From positions 558,001-622,000 of the forward strand of contig NZ_CP013378.1 in assembly GCF_001718415.1 (NCBI RefSeq): a stretch of DNA of 64,000 nt, in the 5' to 3' direction. Position 1 is the first letter of the stretch. Each line of letters opens with the position of its first letter. The DNA comes from Burkholderia pseudomultivorans (GTDB lineage Bacteria; Pseudomonadota; Gammaproteobacteria; Burkholderiales; Burkholderiaceae). Below are positions 10,285-18,624 of this stretch, one piece after another. The translations under genes and the position numbers were made by a program. The notes beneath the pieces are model-generated. The model ran no database searches. It saw only the letters and a program-made list of their open reading frames with translations, and had not been told where the DNA came from.

Positions 10285-10740
10285 ATGTCCAGACAATTGA
10301 TCGTCGCAGTGTTCGGCAGCGTCGACACGGCCCGACAGGCCGCGCGAGATCTCGACGCGCTGTCGGACCGGTGCGACGGATTTCGCATCGACAACGGCGT
10401 CCTCGTCGAAAAGGACGCGACCGGCAAGCTCGCGGTACTCGACGTCGATTCGCGGCCGTTCAAGGGCGGCGTGATCGGCGCGATTGCAGGCGGCCTGCTC
10501 GGCCTGCTGGCCGGCCCGATCGGCGTGGTCACGGGCGCGGCCGTCGGTGCGGGCGCCGGTGTGCTCGTCGATGCGGCCGGCAATGCGCTGCTCGACGGCA
10601 AGTTCGTCGAGTCGGTGGCGATGCGGCTTGCGCCCGGCAGCGTCGCGCTGATCCTCGAAGCGAAGGAGGCGGCGCCGTCCGCGGTCGACGACGTCGTGGC
10701 AGGCTTCGACGGCAAGGTCGTGCGCCAGGCGCTGGAGTGA
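10285..10740 (+). CDS. DUF1269 glycine-zipper membrane protein, copy 2
   Basis: Same length (151 aa) and architecture as the gene at 6313: MSRQLIVAVFGSVDTARQA, VEKDATGKLAVLD, Gly-rich hydrophobic hairpin (GGVIGAIAGGLLGLLAG), and APGSVALILEAKE. The two are clearly paralogous, differing mainly in the N-terminal third and the tail. Strong ribosome-binding site (AAAGGAGAG). They are separated by unrelated genes, so this is not a simple tandem duplication. Confidence 0.88.
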   Translation: MSRQLIVAVFGSVDTARQAARDLDALSDRCDGFRIDNGVLVEKDATGKLAVLDVDSRPFKGGVIGAIAGGLLGLLAGPIGVVTGAAVGAGAGVLVDAAGNALLDGKFVESVAMRLAPGSVALILEAKEAAPSAVDDVVAGFDGKVVRQALE

Positions 10741-10759
10741 GCGCGCCGCGTGCCGCGCC

Positions 10760-10790
10760 AAAGTGGCCTTACAAGATCCTCAAAAGTGGC
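10760..10790. promoter_or_regulatory. Direct repeat upstream of the kinase/aminotransferase operon (candidate MocR operator)
   Basis: AAAGTGGC occurs at 10760-10767 and again at 10783-10790, start to start 23 bases. A related AAGTGGC (14825-14831) and several GGCTAT elements lie in the promoter region of the nearby MocR-type regulator. MocR/GabR-family proteins are known to bind direct repeats about two helical turns apart. A possible -10 (TAGAGT, 10817-10822) lies just downstream. Confidence 0.4.
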
Positions 10791-10919
10791 TATTCGCGGT
10801 AAAGCCAGTGTGCTCTAGAGTGCCCTCGACATCCTGACGATGAACGAGGTCGAACATGACGCCTGTGAAGGTCGAACCATCGAGCCGCGGTCGCGCGCGC
10901 CGGTCGAGCGGGGGCGACG

Positions 10920-12005
10920 ATGCATGACGCCGCGAGCGCGTTCCGGCACGACGCGCTGTTCTCCGTGCCCTCCCCGCGGATCGACGCCGCGGAAGCCGAG
11001 GCGCTGGCGGCCGACGCGTTCGGCGTCGCCGGCGCCGTCAGCGCGCTGGCGAGCGAACGCGACCAGAACTTCCGGGTCGACGCGCCGGACGGATCGGCGT
11101 ACGTGCTGAAGCTCACGCATCCCGCCGAACACCCGGGCGTGACCGAGTTCCAGACCTTCGCGCAGCTGCGCGTGATCGAGTCGGACGGCACGTTGCCGGT
11201 CCCGCGCCTGCTGCGCGACCGCGCCGGCCGCTACATCCACTGGCGTGGCGTGGCAGGCGGACAGACGCGCCAGGCCGTGCGGCTGATCACGTTCGCGCCC
11301 GGCATTCCGCTGCATCGCGCCGAACGCACGGCGCGGCAGCGTCGCGCGCTCGGCGCCGCGCTCGGCCGCTTCGACCGCGCGCTGCGCGGCTTCACCCATG
11401 CGCATGCCGGGCATCGGCTGCTGTGGGACATGCAGCATCTGGCGCAGCTGCGGCCGCTGCTCGACTTCGTCGACGGCGACGAGCGGCGCGGTCTTGCGCG
11501 GCAGATGCTCGATCGCCACGAGGCCGTCACGCTGCGCCGGCTGACGACGCTGCGACGCCAGGTGATCCACAACGATCTCAATCCGTACAACGTGCTGGTC
11601 GACGAAACGGACGCCGACCGCATCACCGCGATCCTCGATTTCGGCGACATGGTCAATGCGCCGCTCGTCAACGAGCTGGCGGTCGCCTCGTCGTATCAGC
11701 TTGCCGATGCGGCCAATCCGCTCGAGACGGCGGTCGACTGCATCTGCGCGTATCACCGCGTGAATCCGCTGAGCGGCGACGAGCTTGCGGTGCTGCCGGA
11801 ACTGATCGTCGCGCGGCTGCTGATGACGGTGCTGATCACCGGCTGGCGCGCACGCGAGCATCCGGAAAACAGCACGTACATCCTGCGCAACAACGCGCTG
11901 TCGTGGAACGGCCTCCATCGTTTCGCGGCGCTGCCGGACGGCGCTGCGGCGCGCACCATCCGCGACGCGATCCGCAACGAACAGGAGCAGTTCCATGCGC
12001 AGTGA
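10920..12005 (+). CDS. APH-fold small-molecule kinase (hydroxylysine/ethanolamine/homoserine kinase-like)
   Basis: A phosphotransferase of the aminoglycoside phosphotransferase/choline kinase fold, 361 aa. An N-terminal ATP lobe (DGSAYVLKLTHP) is followed by the catalytic-loop motif VIHNDLNPYNVLVD (HxDxxxxN; Asp about 219) and AILDFGDM (metal-binding Asp about 239). It overlaps the next gene, a class III PLP enzyme resembling phospholyases, by 11 bases. In animals hydroxylysine kinase of this fold phosphorylates a substrate that a class III phospholyase then cleaves; the same pairing suggests this gene phosphorylates a hydroxy-amine or hydroxy-amino acid. The substrate is not proven. An antibiotic-modifying role is unlikely in this operon. 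Confidence 0.85.
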   Translation: MHDAASAFRHDALFSVPSPRIDAAEAEALAADAFGVAGAVSALASERDQNFRVDAPDGSAYVLKLTHPAEHPGVTEFQTFAQLRVIESDGTLPVPRLLRDRAGRYIHWRGVAGGQTRQAVRLITFAPGIPLHRAERTARQRRALGAALGRFDRALRGFTHAHAGHRLLWDMQHLAQLRPLLDFVDGDERRGLARQMLDRHEAVTLRRLTTLRRQVIHNDLNPYNVLVDETDADRITAILDFGDMVNAPLVNELAVASSYQLADAANPLETAVDCICAYHRVNPLSGDELAVLPELIVARLLMTVLITGWRAREHPENSTYILRNNALSWNGLHRFAALPDGAAARTIRDAIRNEQEQFHAQ

Positions 12006-13323
12006 CCCGGCGATGCTGAACGCGTTCGATCCCGCACAGGCCGAGCGCCTCGACGAGCATGCGCGCGCGCTCGTCGAGCGGCGCACGCGCGTGCTCGGGC
12101 CCGCGTACCGGCTGTTCTACGAGACGCCGCTGCACATCGTGCGCGGCGAAGGCGTGTGGCTGTACGACAGCGCCGGCCGCGCGTATCTCGATGCGTACAA
12201 CAACGTCGCATCGGTCGGCCATTGCCGGCCCGAGGTCGTCGAAGCGATCGCGCGGCAGGCGAGCACGCTCAACAGCCATACGCGCTACCTGCACGACGGC
12301 ATTCTCGATTACGCGGAACGCCTGCTGGGCACGCTGCCCGATGCGCTGTCGCAGGCGATGTTCACCTGCACCGGCAGCGAGGCCAACGATCTGGCGCTGC
12401 GCATCGCGAAGCAGTACACGGGCGGCACGGGCGTGATCGTCACGCAGTTGGCGTATCACGGCGTGACGGCTGCGGTGTCGGAGATCTCGCCGTCGCTCGG
12501 CCGGCAGGTGCCGCTCGGCCTGCACGTGCGGACCGTCGCGCCGCCCGACACCTATCTCGACGGCGAGGACGGCGTCGGCGCGCGGTTCGCGCGCGACGTG
12601 CAGCGCGCGATCGACGACATGACGCGACACGGCATCCGGCCCGCCGCGCTGATCGTCGACACGATCTTCTCGAGCGACGGCGTATTCGCAGACCCGTGCG
12701 GCTTCCTGCAGGACGCGGTCGCGGCGATCCGGCAGGCGGGCGGCATCTTCATCGCGGACGAAGTGCAGGCCGGCTTCGCACGCACCGGCTCGAAGATGTG
12801 GGGTTTCGAGCGGCACGGCGTGACGCCGGACCTCGTGACGATGGGCAAGCCGATGGGCAACGGCCATCCGATCGCGGGCCTCGCCGCGCGTCCCGACGTG
12901 CTCGCGCGCTTCGGCAGGGAAACGCGCTACTTCAATACGTTCGGCGGCAATCCGGTGTCGTGCGCGGCCGCGTCCGCGACGCTCGACGTGATCGAGAAGG
13001 ACGGCCTGCAGGCGAATGCGGCGCGGATCGGCGCGTATCTGCGGCAGGGGTTCCGCACGCTCGCGCACAAGCACGCGCTGATCGGCGACGTGCGCGGCGA
13101 CGGGCTGTTTCTCGGCGTCGAGCTGGTGCGGGACCGCGCGGCCAGAACGGCCGCCGCCGACGAAGCGCAGCGCGTCGTCGACCTGATGCGCGACCACGGC
13201 GTGCTGATCAGCTCGACCGGCATTCGCGGCAACGTCCTGAAGATCCGGCCGCTGCTGCCTTTCACGCAGGCGCACGCGGACCTGCTGCTCGGTGCGGCGG
13301 ACGCGGCGCTCGGCGCGCTGTGA
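11995..13323 (+). CDS. Class III PLP enzyme, probable phospholyase (AGXT2L-type) or aminotransferase
   Basis: A 442-residue fold-type I PLP enzyme. Visible: YLDAYNNVASVGHCRPEVVE, which is the signature stretch of the AGXT2-like ethanolamine-phosphate and phosphohydroxylysine phospholyases, FTCTGSEANDLALR (PLP phosphate contact), ADEVQAGFARTG (Asp about 256 to the pyridine N), and VTMGKPMGNG with Schiff-base lysine K285. Phospholyases of this subfamily release phosphate and ammonia from a phosphorylated amine. The upstream kinase supports that reading over a plain transaminase. AGGAG lies eight bases before the start; translation is coupled to the kinase by an 11-base overlap. Confidence 0.85.
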   Translation: MRSDPAMLNAFDPAQAERLDEHARALVERRTRVLGPAYRLFYETPLHIVRGEGVWLYDSAGRAYLDAYNNVASVGHCRPEVVEAIARQASTLNSHTRYLHDGILDYAERLLGTLPDALSQAMFTCTGSEANDLALRIAKQYTGGTGVIVTQLAYHGVTAAVSEISPSLGRQVPLGLHVRTVAPPDTYLDGEDGVGARFARDVQRAIDDMTRHGIRPAALIVDTIFSSDGVFADPCGFLQDAVAAIRQAGGIFIADEVQAGFARTGSKMWGFERHGVTPDLVTMGKPMGNGHPIAGLAARPDVLARFGRETRYFNTFGGNPVSCAAASATLDVIEKDGLQANAARIGAYLRQGFRTLAHKHALIGDVRGDGLFLGVELVRDRAARTAAADEAQRVVDLMRDHGVLISSTGIRGNVLKIRPLLPFTQAHADLLLGAADAALGAL

Positions 13324-13347
13324 GATGGCGGGACTGAAAGGCCGCGG

Positions 13348-14823
13348 CTACCGCTGCTTCAGCGAACGCGCATACGCGCGCCCCAGGCGCTTCACGCCGT
13401 CGCCGATCGCCGCCTGCGCGACGCCGCCGAAGCCGAGCACGATCGAGCGGTCCTGCAGCGTCGCGTGCGGCGCGACGAAATGCGGGGAGCCAAGGATCAG
13501 CCCGTCGGCGCGTGCGACGTCGATCAGCGTGCGCGTGGAAATAGCCGCATCGAAGTGCGCGAACAGGTGCAGCCCGGCGCGCGCATCGGACAGCCGGATC
13601 GTGTCGCCGAATTCCGCCTGCAGCGCATCGCGCAGCAGCGCCTGCCGCTCCGCGTATTCGATGCGCATGCGGCGCAGGTGCTGCGCGAAGTGGCCGTCGT
13701 CGATGAAGTCGGCGAGCGCCGCGTGGATATGCAGCTGCCCGGGGCGGTAGAGTTTCGCGCAGGCCTTCGCGAACGTGTCGGCCAGATGCGCGGGAACGAC
13801 GAGATACGCGACGCGCACGCCGGGATACATCGCCTTGCTGAACGTGCCGCCATAGATCACGCGCGCATCGCTGTCGAGCCCTTGCAGCGACGGAAGCGGC
13901 GTGCCGTCGTAGCGGAACTCGCTGTCGTAGTCGTCCTCCATCACCCACAGGTTGCGGGCGCGCGCGCTCTGCAGCAGTTCGAGCCGGCGCGCGAGCGGCA
14001 TCACTGCGCCGGTCGGATACTGATGCGACGGGCTCGTGACGACCAGCCGCGCGTGCGCCGGCGTGTCCGCTTCGTTCAGCGACAGGCCGGCCGCATCGAC
14101 CGTGCGGGCGACGAGCCGCACGCCGGCCGCCGAAAGGACCGTCGGGAACGCCCAGTGGCAGGGATTCTCGACGATTGCCGCGTCGCCCGGATCGGTGAGC
14201 AGCCGCGCGCACAGATCGATCGACTGGTGCGTGCCCGACGTGATGATGACCTGCTCCGGTTCGCACACGACCGAGCGCGAGATCTTCAGATAGCTGGCGA
14301 CCGCCGCGCGCAGTCGCGCGTAGCCGCCGTCGAGCGCATAGCCGGACAGCGAGAGGTCGCCCTTGCCGATATGCCGCGCAATCAGGCGGCGCCATATGTG
14401 GAACGGGAACATCGGCGTGTCGGCGACGCCGGGCACGAACGCGCCGTAGCTTTGCGTGACGCCGCCGGGCAGATGCTCGAGCTGCGCGCCGCGCCGCGAC
14501 AGCGTCATCGAATGCCGCGCGTGGGCGGTTTCGCCGGGCTCGCTCAGCGGGCGGCTGCTCGTCGCCGCGACGAAGGTTCCGCTGCCGGTGCGTGCGATCA
14601 GGTAGTTTTCGGCGATCAGGCGGTCGTACGCGAGCGACACGGTGATTCTCGACACGCCGAGTTCGTCGGCGAGCGCGCGCGACGACGGCAGCTTCTGGCC
14701 GGCCACCAGCGTATGGTCGAGCACGCCGCGCCGGACCACGTCGTAGATCTGGTGCTGCAGCGTCGCGCCGCCCGTTCGGGACAATCCATGGGCCAGCAGG
14801 TCGGTCAACAGGACGGCGCGCAT
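13348..14823 (-). CDS. MocR-type transcriptional regulator (GntR wHTH fused to aminotransferase fold)
   Basis: A 491-residue regulator: GntR winged helix-turn-helix (about 22-80; LPSSRALADELGVSRITVSL), a linker, then a fold-type I aminotransferase domain with YPTGAVMPLARR, a DDYDSEFRYDG Asp and PLP lysine K330 in GGTFSKAMYPG. MocR proteins (GabR, TauR, PdxR, EnuR) sense PLP aldimines and control amine or amino-acid catabolism. It ends 24 bases from the convergent phospholyase gene and is divergent from the ABC importer; it most likely controls both. The region before its start holds overlapping GGCTAT repeats. No independent activity as an aminotransferase is expected. Confidence 0.93.
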   Translation of the reverse strand: MRAVLLTDLLAHGLSRTGGATLQHQIYDVVRRGVLDHTLVAGQKLPSSRALADELGVSRITVSLAYDRLIAENYLIARTGSGTFVAATSSRPLSEPGETAHARHSMTLSRRGAQLEHLPGGVTQSYGAFVPGVADTPMFPFHIWRRLIARHIGKGDLSLSGYALDGGYARLRAAVASYLKISRSVVCEPEQVIITSGTHQSIDLCARLLTDPGDAAIVENPCHWAFPTVLSAAGVRLVARTVDAAGLSLNEADTPAHARLVVTSPSHQYPTGAVMPLARRLELLQSARARNLWVMEDDYDSEFRYDGTPLPSLQGLDSDARVIYGGTFSKAMYPGVRVAYLVVPAHLADTFAKACAKLYRPGQLHIHAALADFIDDGHFAQHLRRMRIEYAERQALLRDALQAEFGDTIRLSDARAGLHLFAHFDAAISTRTLIDVARADGLILGSPHFVAPHATLQDRSIVLGFGGVAQAAIGDGVKRLGRAYARSLKQR

Positions 14824-14824
14824 G

Positions 14825-14885
14825 AAGTGGCATTATCTTCGAATACGATATGGCTATACAGGCTATAGCCATTGATTGCTATAGT
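14825..14885. promoter_or_regulatory. Candidate operator/promoter region between mocR-type gene and ABC importer
   Basis: AAGTGGC (14825-14831), ATGGCTAT (14850-14857) inverted against ATAGCCAT (14865-14872), the perfect palindrome GGCTATAGCC (14861-14870) and a further GCTATAG (14878-14884) crowd 60 bases. TATAGT (14880-14885) could be a plus-strand -10, and TTGACT on the minus strand (revcomp of 14884-14889) a -35 for the regulator. The layout fits autoregulation and divergent control. Confidence 0.45.
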
Positions 14886-15032
14886 CAATTCGCGGCAGCC
14901 GCCGGCGGGCGGTCTGCACGGTATACGAAGCGCGACAGGACCGGCGGTCGCCGAGAACGAAAAGAGGGCGGCCTGCATTGCGTCCGGCGCGCGGGTCTTG
15001 CATCGGGTGCGGCATCGCAGGAGACCACCACA

Positions 15033-16139
15033 ATGAAGTCCGATGAAGTGATCGTCAGTTTTCGCGGGGTGCGCAAGACCTACGACGGCGAGACGCTGGT
15101 CGTGAAGTCGCTGGATCTGGACATCCGCCGCGGGGAATTCCTGACGCTGCTCGGGCCGTCAGGCTCGGGCAAGACCACCTGCCTGATGATGCTGGCCGGC
15201 TTCGAGTTTCCGACCGGCGGCGAGATTCGCCTCGACGGCGAGCTGCTGAACCAGGTGCCGCCGCACAAGCGCAACATCGGCATGGTGTTCCAGAACTACG
15301 CGCTGTTTCCGCACCTGACGGTCGAGCAGAACGTCGCGTATCCGCTGACGGTGCGCAAGCTGGGCGCGGCCGAGCGCGCGGAGCGCGTCGCGCATGCGCT
15401 GAAGATGGTGCAGATGGAGCGCTTCGCGAAGCGCTATCCGGCGCAGCTGTCGGGCGGCCAGCAGCAGCGCATCGCGCTGGCGCGCGCACTGGTGTTCGAG
15501 CCGAAGCTGGTGCTGATGGACGAGCCGCTGGGCGCGCTCGACAAGCAGCTGCGCGAGCACATGCAGTACGAGCTGAAGGCGCTGCACGAGAAGCTTGGCG
15601 TGACCTTCGTGTACGTGACGCACGACCAGGGCGAGGCGCTGACGATGTCGGATCGCGTCGCGGTGTTCGACAAGGGCGTCGTGCAGCAGCTCGACACGGT
15701 CGACCGCCTGTACGAATCGCCGTGCAACGAATTCGTCGCGAACTTCATCGGCGACAGCAACCGGCTGCGCGGCACGATCGCGCGCGTCGACGGCGAGTTC
15801 TGCGAGCTCCGCCTCGGCGACGGCACGACGCTCAAGGGGCGCAACATCGCGAATGCCGCCGCAGGCGCCGCGGCGATCGCATGCATCCGCCCCGAGCGGA
15901 TGAGTCTTTCCCGGCACCCCGATCACGGCCATGCGAACGGCGCGGCCGACAACCGCGTGGCGGCCGAGGCGCTCGGCCTGATCTATTTCGGCGATCATGT
16001 GCGCATGCGCTGCGCGGTGCCGGGGCAGGACGAATGCTTCGTGAAGGTGCCGCTCGGCACCGCCGCGCTCGATGCATTCTTTCCCGGCGCGCCGGTATCG
16101 CTTTCGTTTGCGCCCGCGCACCTGCGCGTGTTCGCGTGA
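15033..16139 (+). CDS. ABC importer ATP-binding subunit (PotA-type)
   Basis: ATPase of a polyamine/opine-type importer, 368 aa, membrane-peripheral. Walker A GPSGSGKTT (about 41-49), Q-loop MVFQNYALFPHLTVEQN, signature LSGGQQQRIALARAL (about 139), Walker B VLMDEPLGALD, H-switch YVTHDQGEALTMSDR, then a C-terminal TOBE-like domain with IRPERMSL. A good GCAGGAG site precedes the ATG. It heads a four-gene operon (ATPase, binding protein, two permeases) divergent from the MocR regulator, implying import of the compound degraded by the kinase/phospholyase pair. Confidence 0.93.
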   Translation: MKSDEVIVSFRGVRKTYDGETLVVKSLDLDIRRGEFLTLLGPSGSGKTTCLMMLAGFEFPTGGEIRLDGELLNQVPPHKRNIGMVFQNYALFPHLTVEQNVAYPLTVRKLGAAERAERVAHALKMVQMERFAKRYPAQLSGGQQQRIALARALVFEPKLVLMDEPLGALDKQLREHMQYELKALHEKLGVTFVYVTHDQGEALTMSDRVAVFDKGVVQQLDTVDRLYESPCNEFVANFIGDSNRLRGTIARVDGEFCELRLGDGTTLKGRNIANAAAGAAAIACIRPERMSLSRHPDHGHANGAADNRVAAEALGLIYFGDHVRMRCAVPGQDECFVKVPLGTAALDAFFPGAPVSLSFAPAHLRVFA

Positions 16140-16222
16140 GCGCCGCTTTCCGGTTTCCGATTTTCCGCAGCACGTCGTCGACAGGCATCGCCTATTTCCA
16201 CCGCGAGAGGAGCACTACCATC

Positions 16223-17269
16223 ATGAATCGAACAAGCGTTACCGCGCGTCGCACCGCGCTTGCACTGGCGCTGGCCGTGTTCGGCGCTTCGGCGTCGGCG
16301 GCCGAAATTACGGTCGTCAACTTCGGCGGCGCGAACGGCGATGCGCAGAAAGCCGCGTTCAACCAGCCGTTCGAGCAGGCGACCGGCAACAAGGTCACCG
16401 CCGTCGAATACAACGGCGAGCAGGCGAAGGTGAAGGCGATGGTCGAGTCGAAGCACGTGAACTGGGACGTGGTCGACGTCGAGTCGGGCGACGTCGGGCG
16501 TGGCTGCGACGAAGGCTTGTACGAGAAGCTCGACTGGTCGAAGCTGGCGAAGAAGACCGACCTGATTCCGGAGGCATACCAGACCTGCGGCGCCGGCATT
16601 TTCGTGTGGTCGACGGTGCTGTCGTACAACGCGGACAAGCTGAAGACCGCGCCGACGAGCTGGGCCGATTTCTGGGACGTGAAGAAATTCCCCGGCAAGC
16701 GCGCGATGCGCAAGGGCGCGCGCTACAACCTCGAGTTCGCGCTGATGGCCGACGGCGTCGCACCGAAGGAGGTCTACAAGGTGCTGAACACGAAGGCCGG
16801 TCAGGACCGCGCATTCAAGAAGCTCGATCAGCTGAAGCCGAACATCCAGTGGTGGGAAGCGGGCGCGCAGCCGCCGCAGTTCCTCGTCGCAGGCGACGTC
16901 GTGATGTCCACGGCATTCAGCGGTCGCATCGATGCCGCGCGACGGGAAGGCAAGAACCTGCAGATCGTATGGAACGGCAGCATCTACGACCTCGACTACT
17001 GGGCGATTCCGAAGGGCTCGCCGAACAAGGCGGTGGCCGAGCAGTTCATCGCGTATACGCTCGCGCCGAAGGCGCAGCAGGCCTATGCGCAGCACATCGC
17101 GTACGGCCCGGTGAACCTGGCCGCGGTCAAGTCGCTCGACGCGAAGACGCTGGCGAACCTGCCGAACTCGCCGAGCAACGGCAAGAACGCGGTGCTGCAG
17201 GACATCGGTTTCTGGACCGATCACGGCGACGAACTCGAGCAGCGGTTCGCCGCATGGGCGTCGAAGTGA
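16223..17269 (+). CDS. ABC importer periplasmic substrate-binding protein (PotD/PotF-like)
   Basis: A 348-residue periplasmic solute-binding protein. Signal peptide about 1-26 (basic MNRTSVTARR, then an Ala/Leu core and ASA cleavage site), then mature AEITVVNFGGANGDAQKAAF. The WDVVDVESGDVGRG, VWSTVLSYNADKL and YDLDYWAIPKGSPNK segments are typical of the spermidine/putrescine-binding family. The genuine ligand cannot be read from sequence; a positively charged amine or amino alcohol is inferred from context. AGAGGAG site about eight bases before ATG. Confidence 0.92.
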   Translation: MNRTSVTARRTALALALAVFGASASAAEITVVNFGGANGDAQKAAFNQPFEQATGNKVTAVEYNGEQAKVKAMVESKHVNWDVVDVESGDVGRGCDEGLYEKLDWSKLAKKTDLIPEAYQTCGAGIFVWSTVLSYNADKLKTAPTSWADFWDVKKFPGKRAMRKGARYNLEFALMADGVAPKEVYKVLNTKAGQDRAFKKLDQLKPNIQWWEAGAQPPQFLVAGDVVMSTAFSGRIDAARREGKNLQIVWNGSIYDLDYWAIPKGSPNKAVAEQFIAYTLAPKAQQAYAQHIAYGPVNLAAVKSLDAKTLANLPNSPSNGKNAVLQDIGFWTDHGDELEQRFAAWASK

Positions 17270-17296
17270 GTCTGTCCGCGTCTTGATGCAACGGCC

Positions 17297-17320
17297 GCCG
17301 GACCGCAATCGCGGTCCGGC
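17297..17320 (+). other. Strong intra-operon hairpin between binding-protein and permease genes
   Basis: GCCGGACCGC (17297-17306) and GCGGTCCGGC (17311-17320) make a perfect 10-bp GC-rich stem with an AATC loop, 27 bases after the binding-protein stop and just before the permease ribosome-binding site. There is no T-run. Such hairpins commonly protect the upstream message or cause partial termination so that binding protein exceeds permease; that role is inferred. Confidence 0.55.
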
Positions 17321-17333
17321 CGGAGAGAGACAG

Positions 17334-18599
17334 TTGAATACGATGACGATCGCTTCTTCCGCGCCGTCGAGCGCCGCGCTCAAGCGCGAGCTGAAGGCCG
17401 CCGAGGCCCGCAAGCGCACGATGGCGCTGCTGCTGGTCGCGCCGCTCGCCTTGTTCGTGCTGCTGATCTTCGTCGTGCCGATCGGCACGCTGCTCACGCG
17501 CGCGGTGCAGAACCCCGAGATCGCCGCCGCGCTGCCGGACACGGTCGCCGCGCTCGCGCACTGGGACCGCAAGGCGCCGCCGTCCGACGCCGCATACGCC
17601 GCACTCGCGGCCGACATGACCAAGGTCGCCGACAGCGACGCGATGGGCGCGCTCGCGCGCCGCCTGAACACCGAGATTCCCGGCTACCGGTCGCTGGTCG
17701 CGAAGACGGCGCGCGCGATGCCGCTGAAAAATGACGACGGCGCAGCGCTGACGCCCGCGCAGGCGCGCGACAAGCTGGTCGAACTCGATTCGCGCTGGGG
17801 CGATGTCGCTTACTGGCAGGCGATCGCGAAGAACGGCAGCGCGTACTCGCCGTTCTACCTGCTCGCCGCGCTCGACCACAAGCAGGACGGCTTCGGCCAC
17901 ATCGTGCCGGCCGACCCCGACCAGTCGATCTATCTGGCGATCTTCGGCCGCACGCTCGTGATCGGCGTCGCGGTCACGCTGTTCGCGCTGCTGCTCGGCT
18001 ATCCGCTCGCGTACTGGATCTCGACGCTGTCGGAGCGGCGTGCGAACCTCGTGATGATCCTCGTGCTGATTCCGTTCTGGACCTCGGTGCTGGTGCGCGT
18101 GGCCGCATGGATCGTGCTGCTGCAAAGCGAGGGATTGATCAACAAGGCGCTGCTCGGTAGCGGCCTGATCTCGCATCCGCTGACGCTGCTGTTCAACCGC
18201 GTCGGCGTCTATATCTCGATGACGCACATCCTGCTGCCGTTCATGATCCTGCCGCTGTACAGCGTGATGAAGTCGATCCCGCCGACCTACCAGCGCGCGG
18301 CCGTGTCGCTCGGCAGCCATCCGTTCGCGGCGTTCTGGCGCGTGTACGTGCCGCAGACCTATCCGGGCGTGGGCGCGGGTGCGCTGCTGGTGTTCATCCT
18401 CGCGATCGGCTACTACATCACGCCGGCGCTGCTCGGCGGACCGAACGACCAGATGGTCAGCTACTACGTCGCGTACTTCACGAACGTGACGATCAACTGG
18501 GGCATGGCGTGCGCGCTGGGCGGGCTGCTGCTCGCGGCGACGCTGGTGCTGTATGCGGTGTACGGGCGCTTCACGCGCACCAACGTGAGCCTCGGCTGA
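17334..18599 (+). CDS. ABC importer permease 1 (PotB-type) with enlarged periplasmic loop
   Basis: Inner-membrane permease of the same importer, 421 aa with the TTG start (ATG at 17343 is the alternative; GGAGAG is correctly spaced only for the TTG). TM1 is TMALLLVAPLALFVLLIFVV; it is followed by about 140 mostly hydrophilic residues before TM2 (IFGRTLVIGVAVTLFALLLG), whereas PotB has only a short loop there and is about 285 aa in all. The remaining helices and the EAA-type loop (AVSLGSHPFAAFWRVYVPQT) are normal. The big loop may contact the binding protein. Confidence 0.88.
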   Translation: MNTMTIASSAPSSAALKRELKAAEARKRTMALLLVAPLALFVLLIFVVPIGTLLTRAVQNPEIAAALPDTVAALAHWDRKAPPSDAAYAALAADMTKVADSDAMGALARRLNTEIPGYRSLVAKTARAMPLKNDDGAALTPAQARDKLVELDSRWGDVAYWQAIAKNGSAYSPFYLLAALDHKQDGFGHIVPADPDQSIYLAIFGRTLVIGVAVTLFALLLGYPLAYWISTLSERRANLVMILVLIPFWTSVLVRVAAWIVLLQSEGLINKALLGSGLISHPLTLLFNRVGVYISMTHILLPFMILPLYSVMKSIPPTYQRAAVSLGSHPFAAFWRVYVPQTYPGVGAGALLVFILAIGYYITPALLGGPNDQMVSYYVAYFTNVTINWGMACALGGLLLAATLVLYAVYGRFTRTNVSLG

Positions 18600-18624
18600 C
18601 GCGTAAAAATCAGGAAGACCGATC

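Noticed and set aside
10920..12005. Aminoglycoside-resistance gene
   Set aside because: The APH fold is shared, but operon context with a class III PLP enzyme, MocR regulator and importer indicates metabolism.
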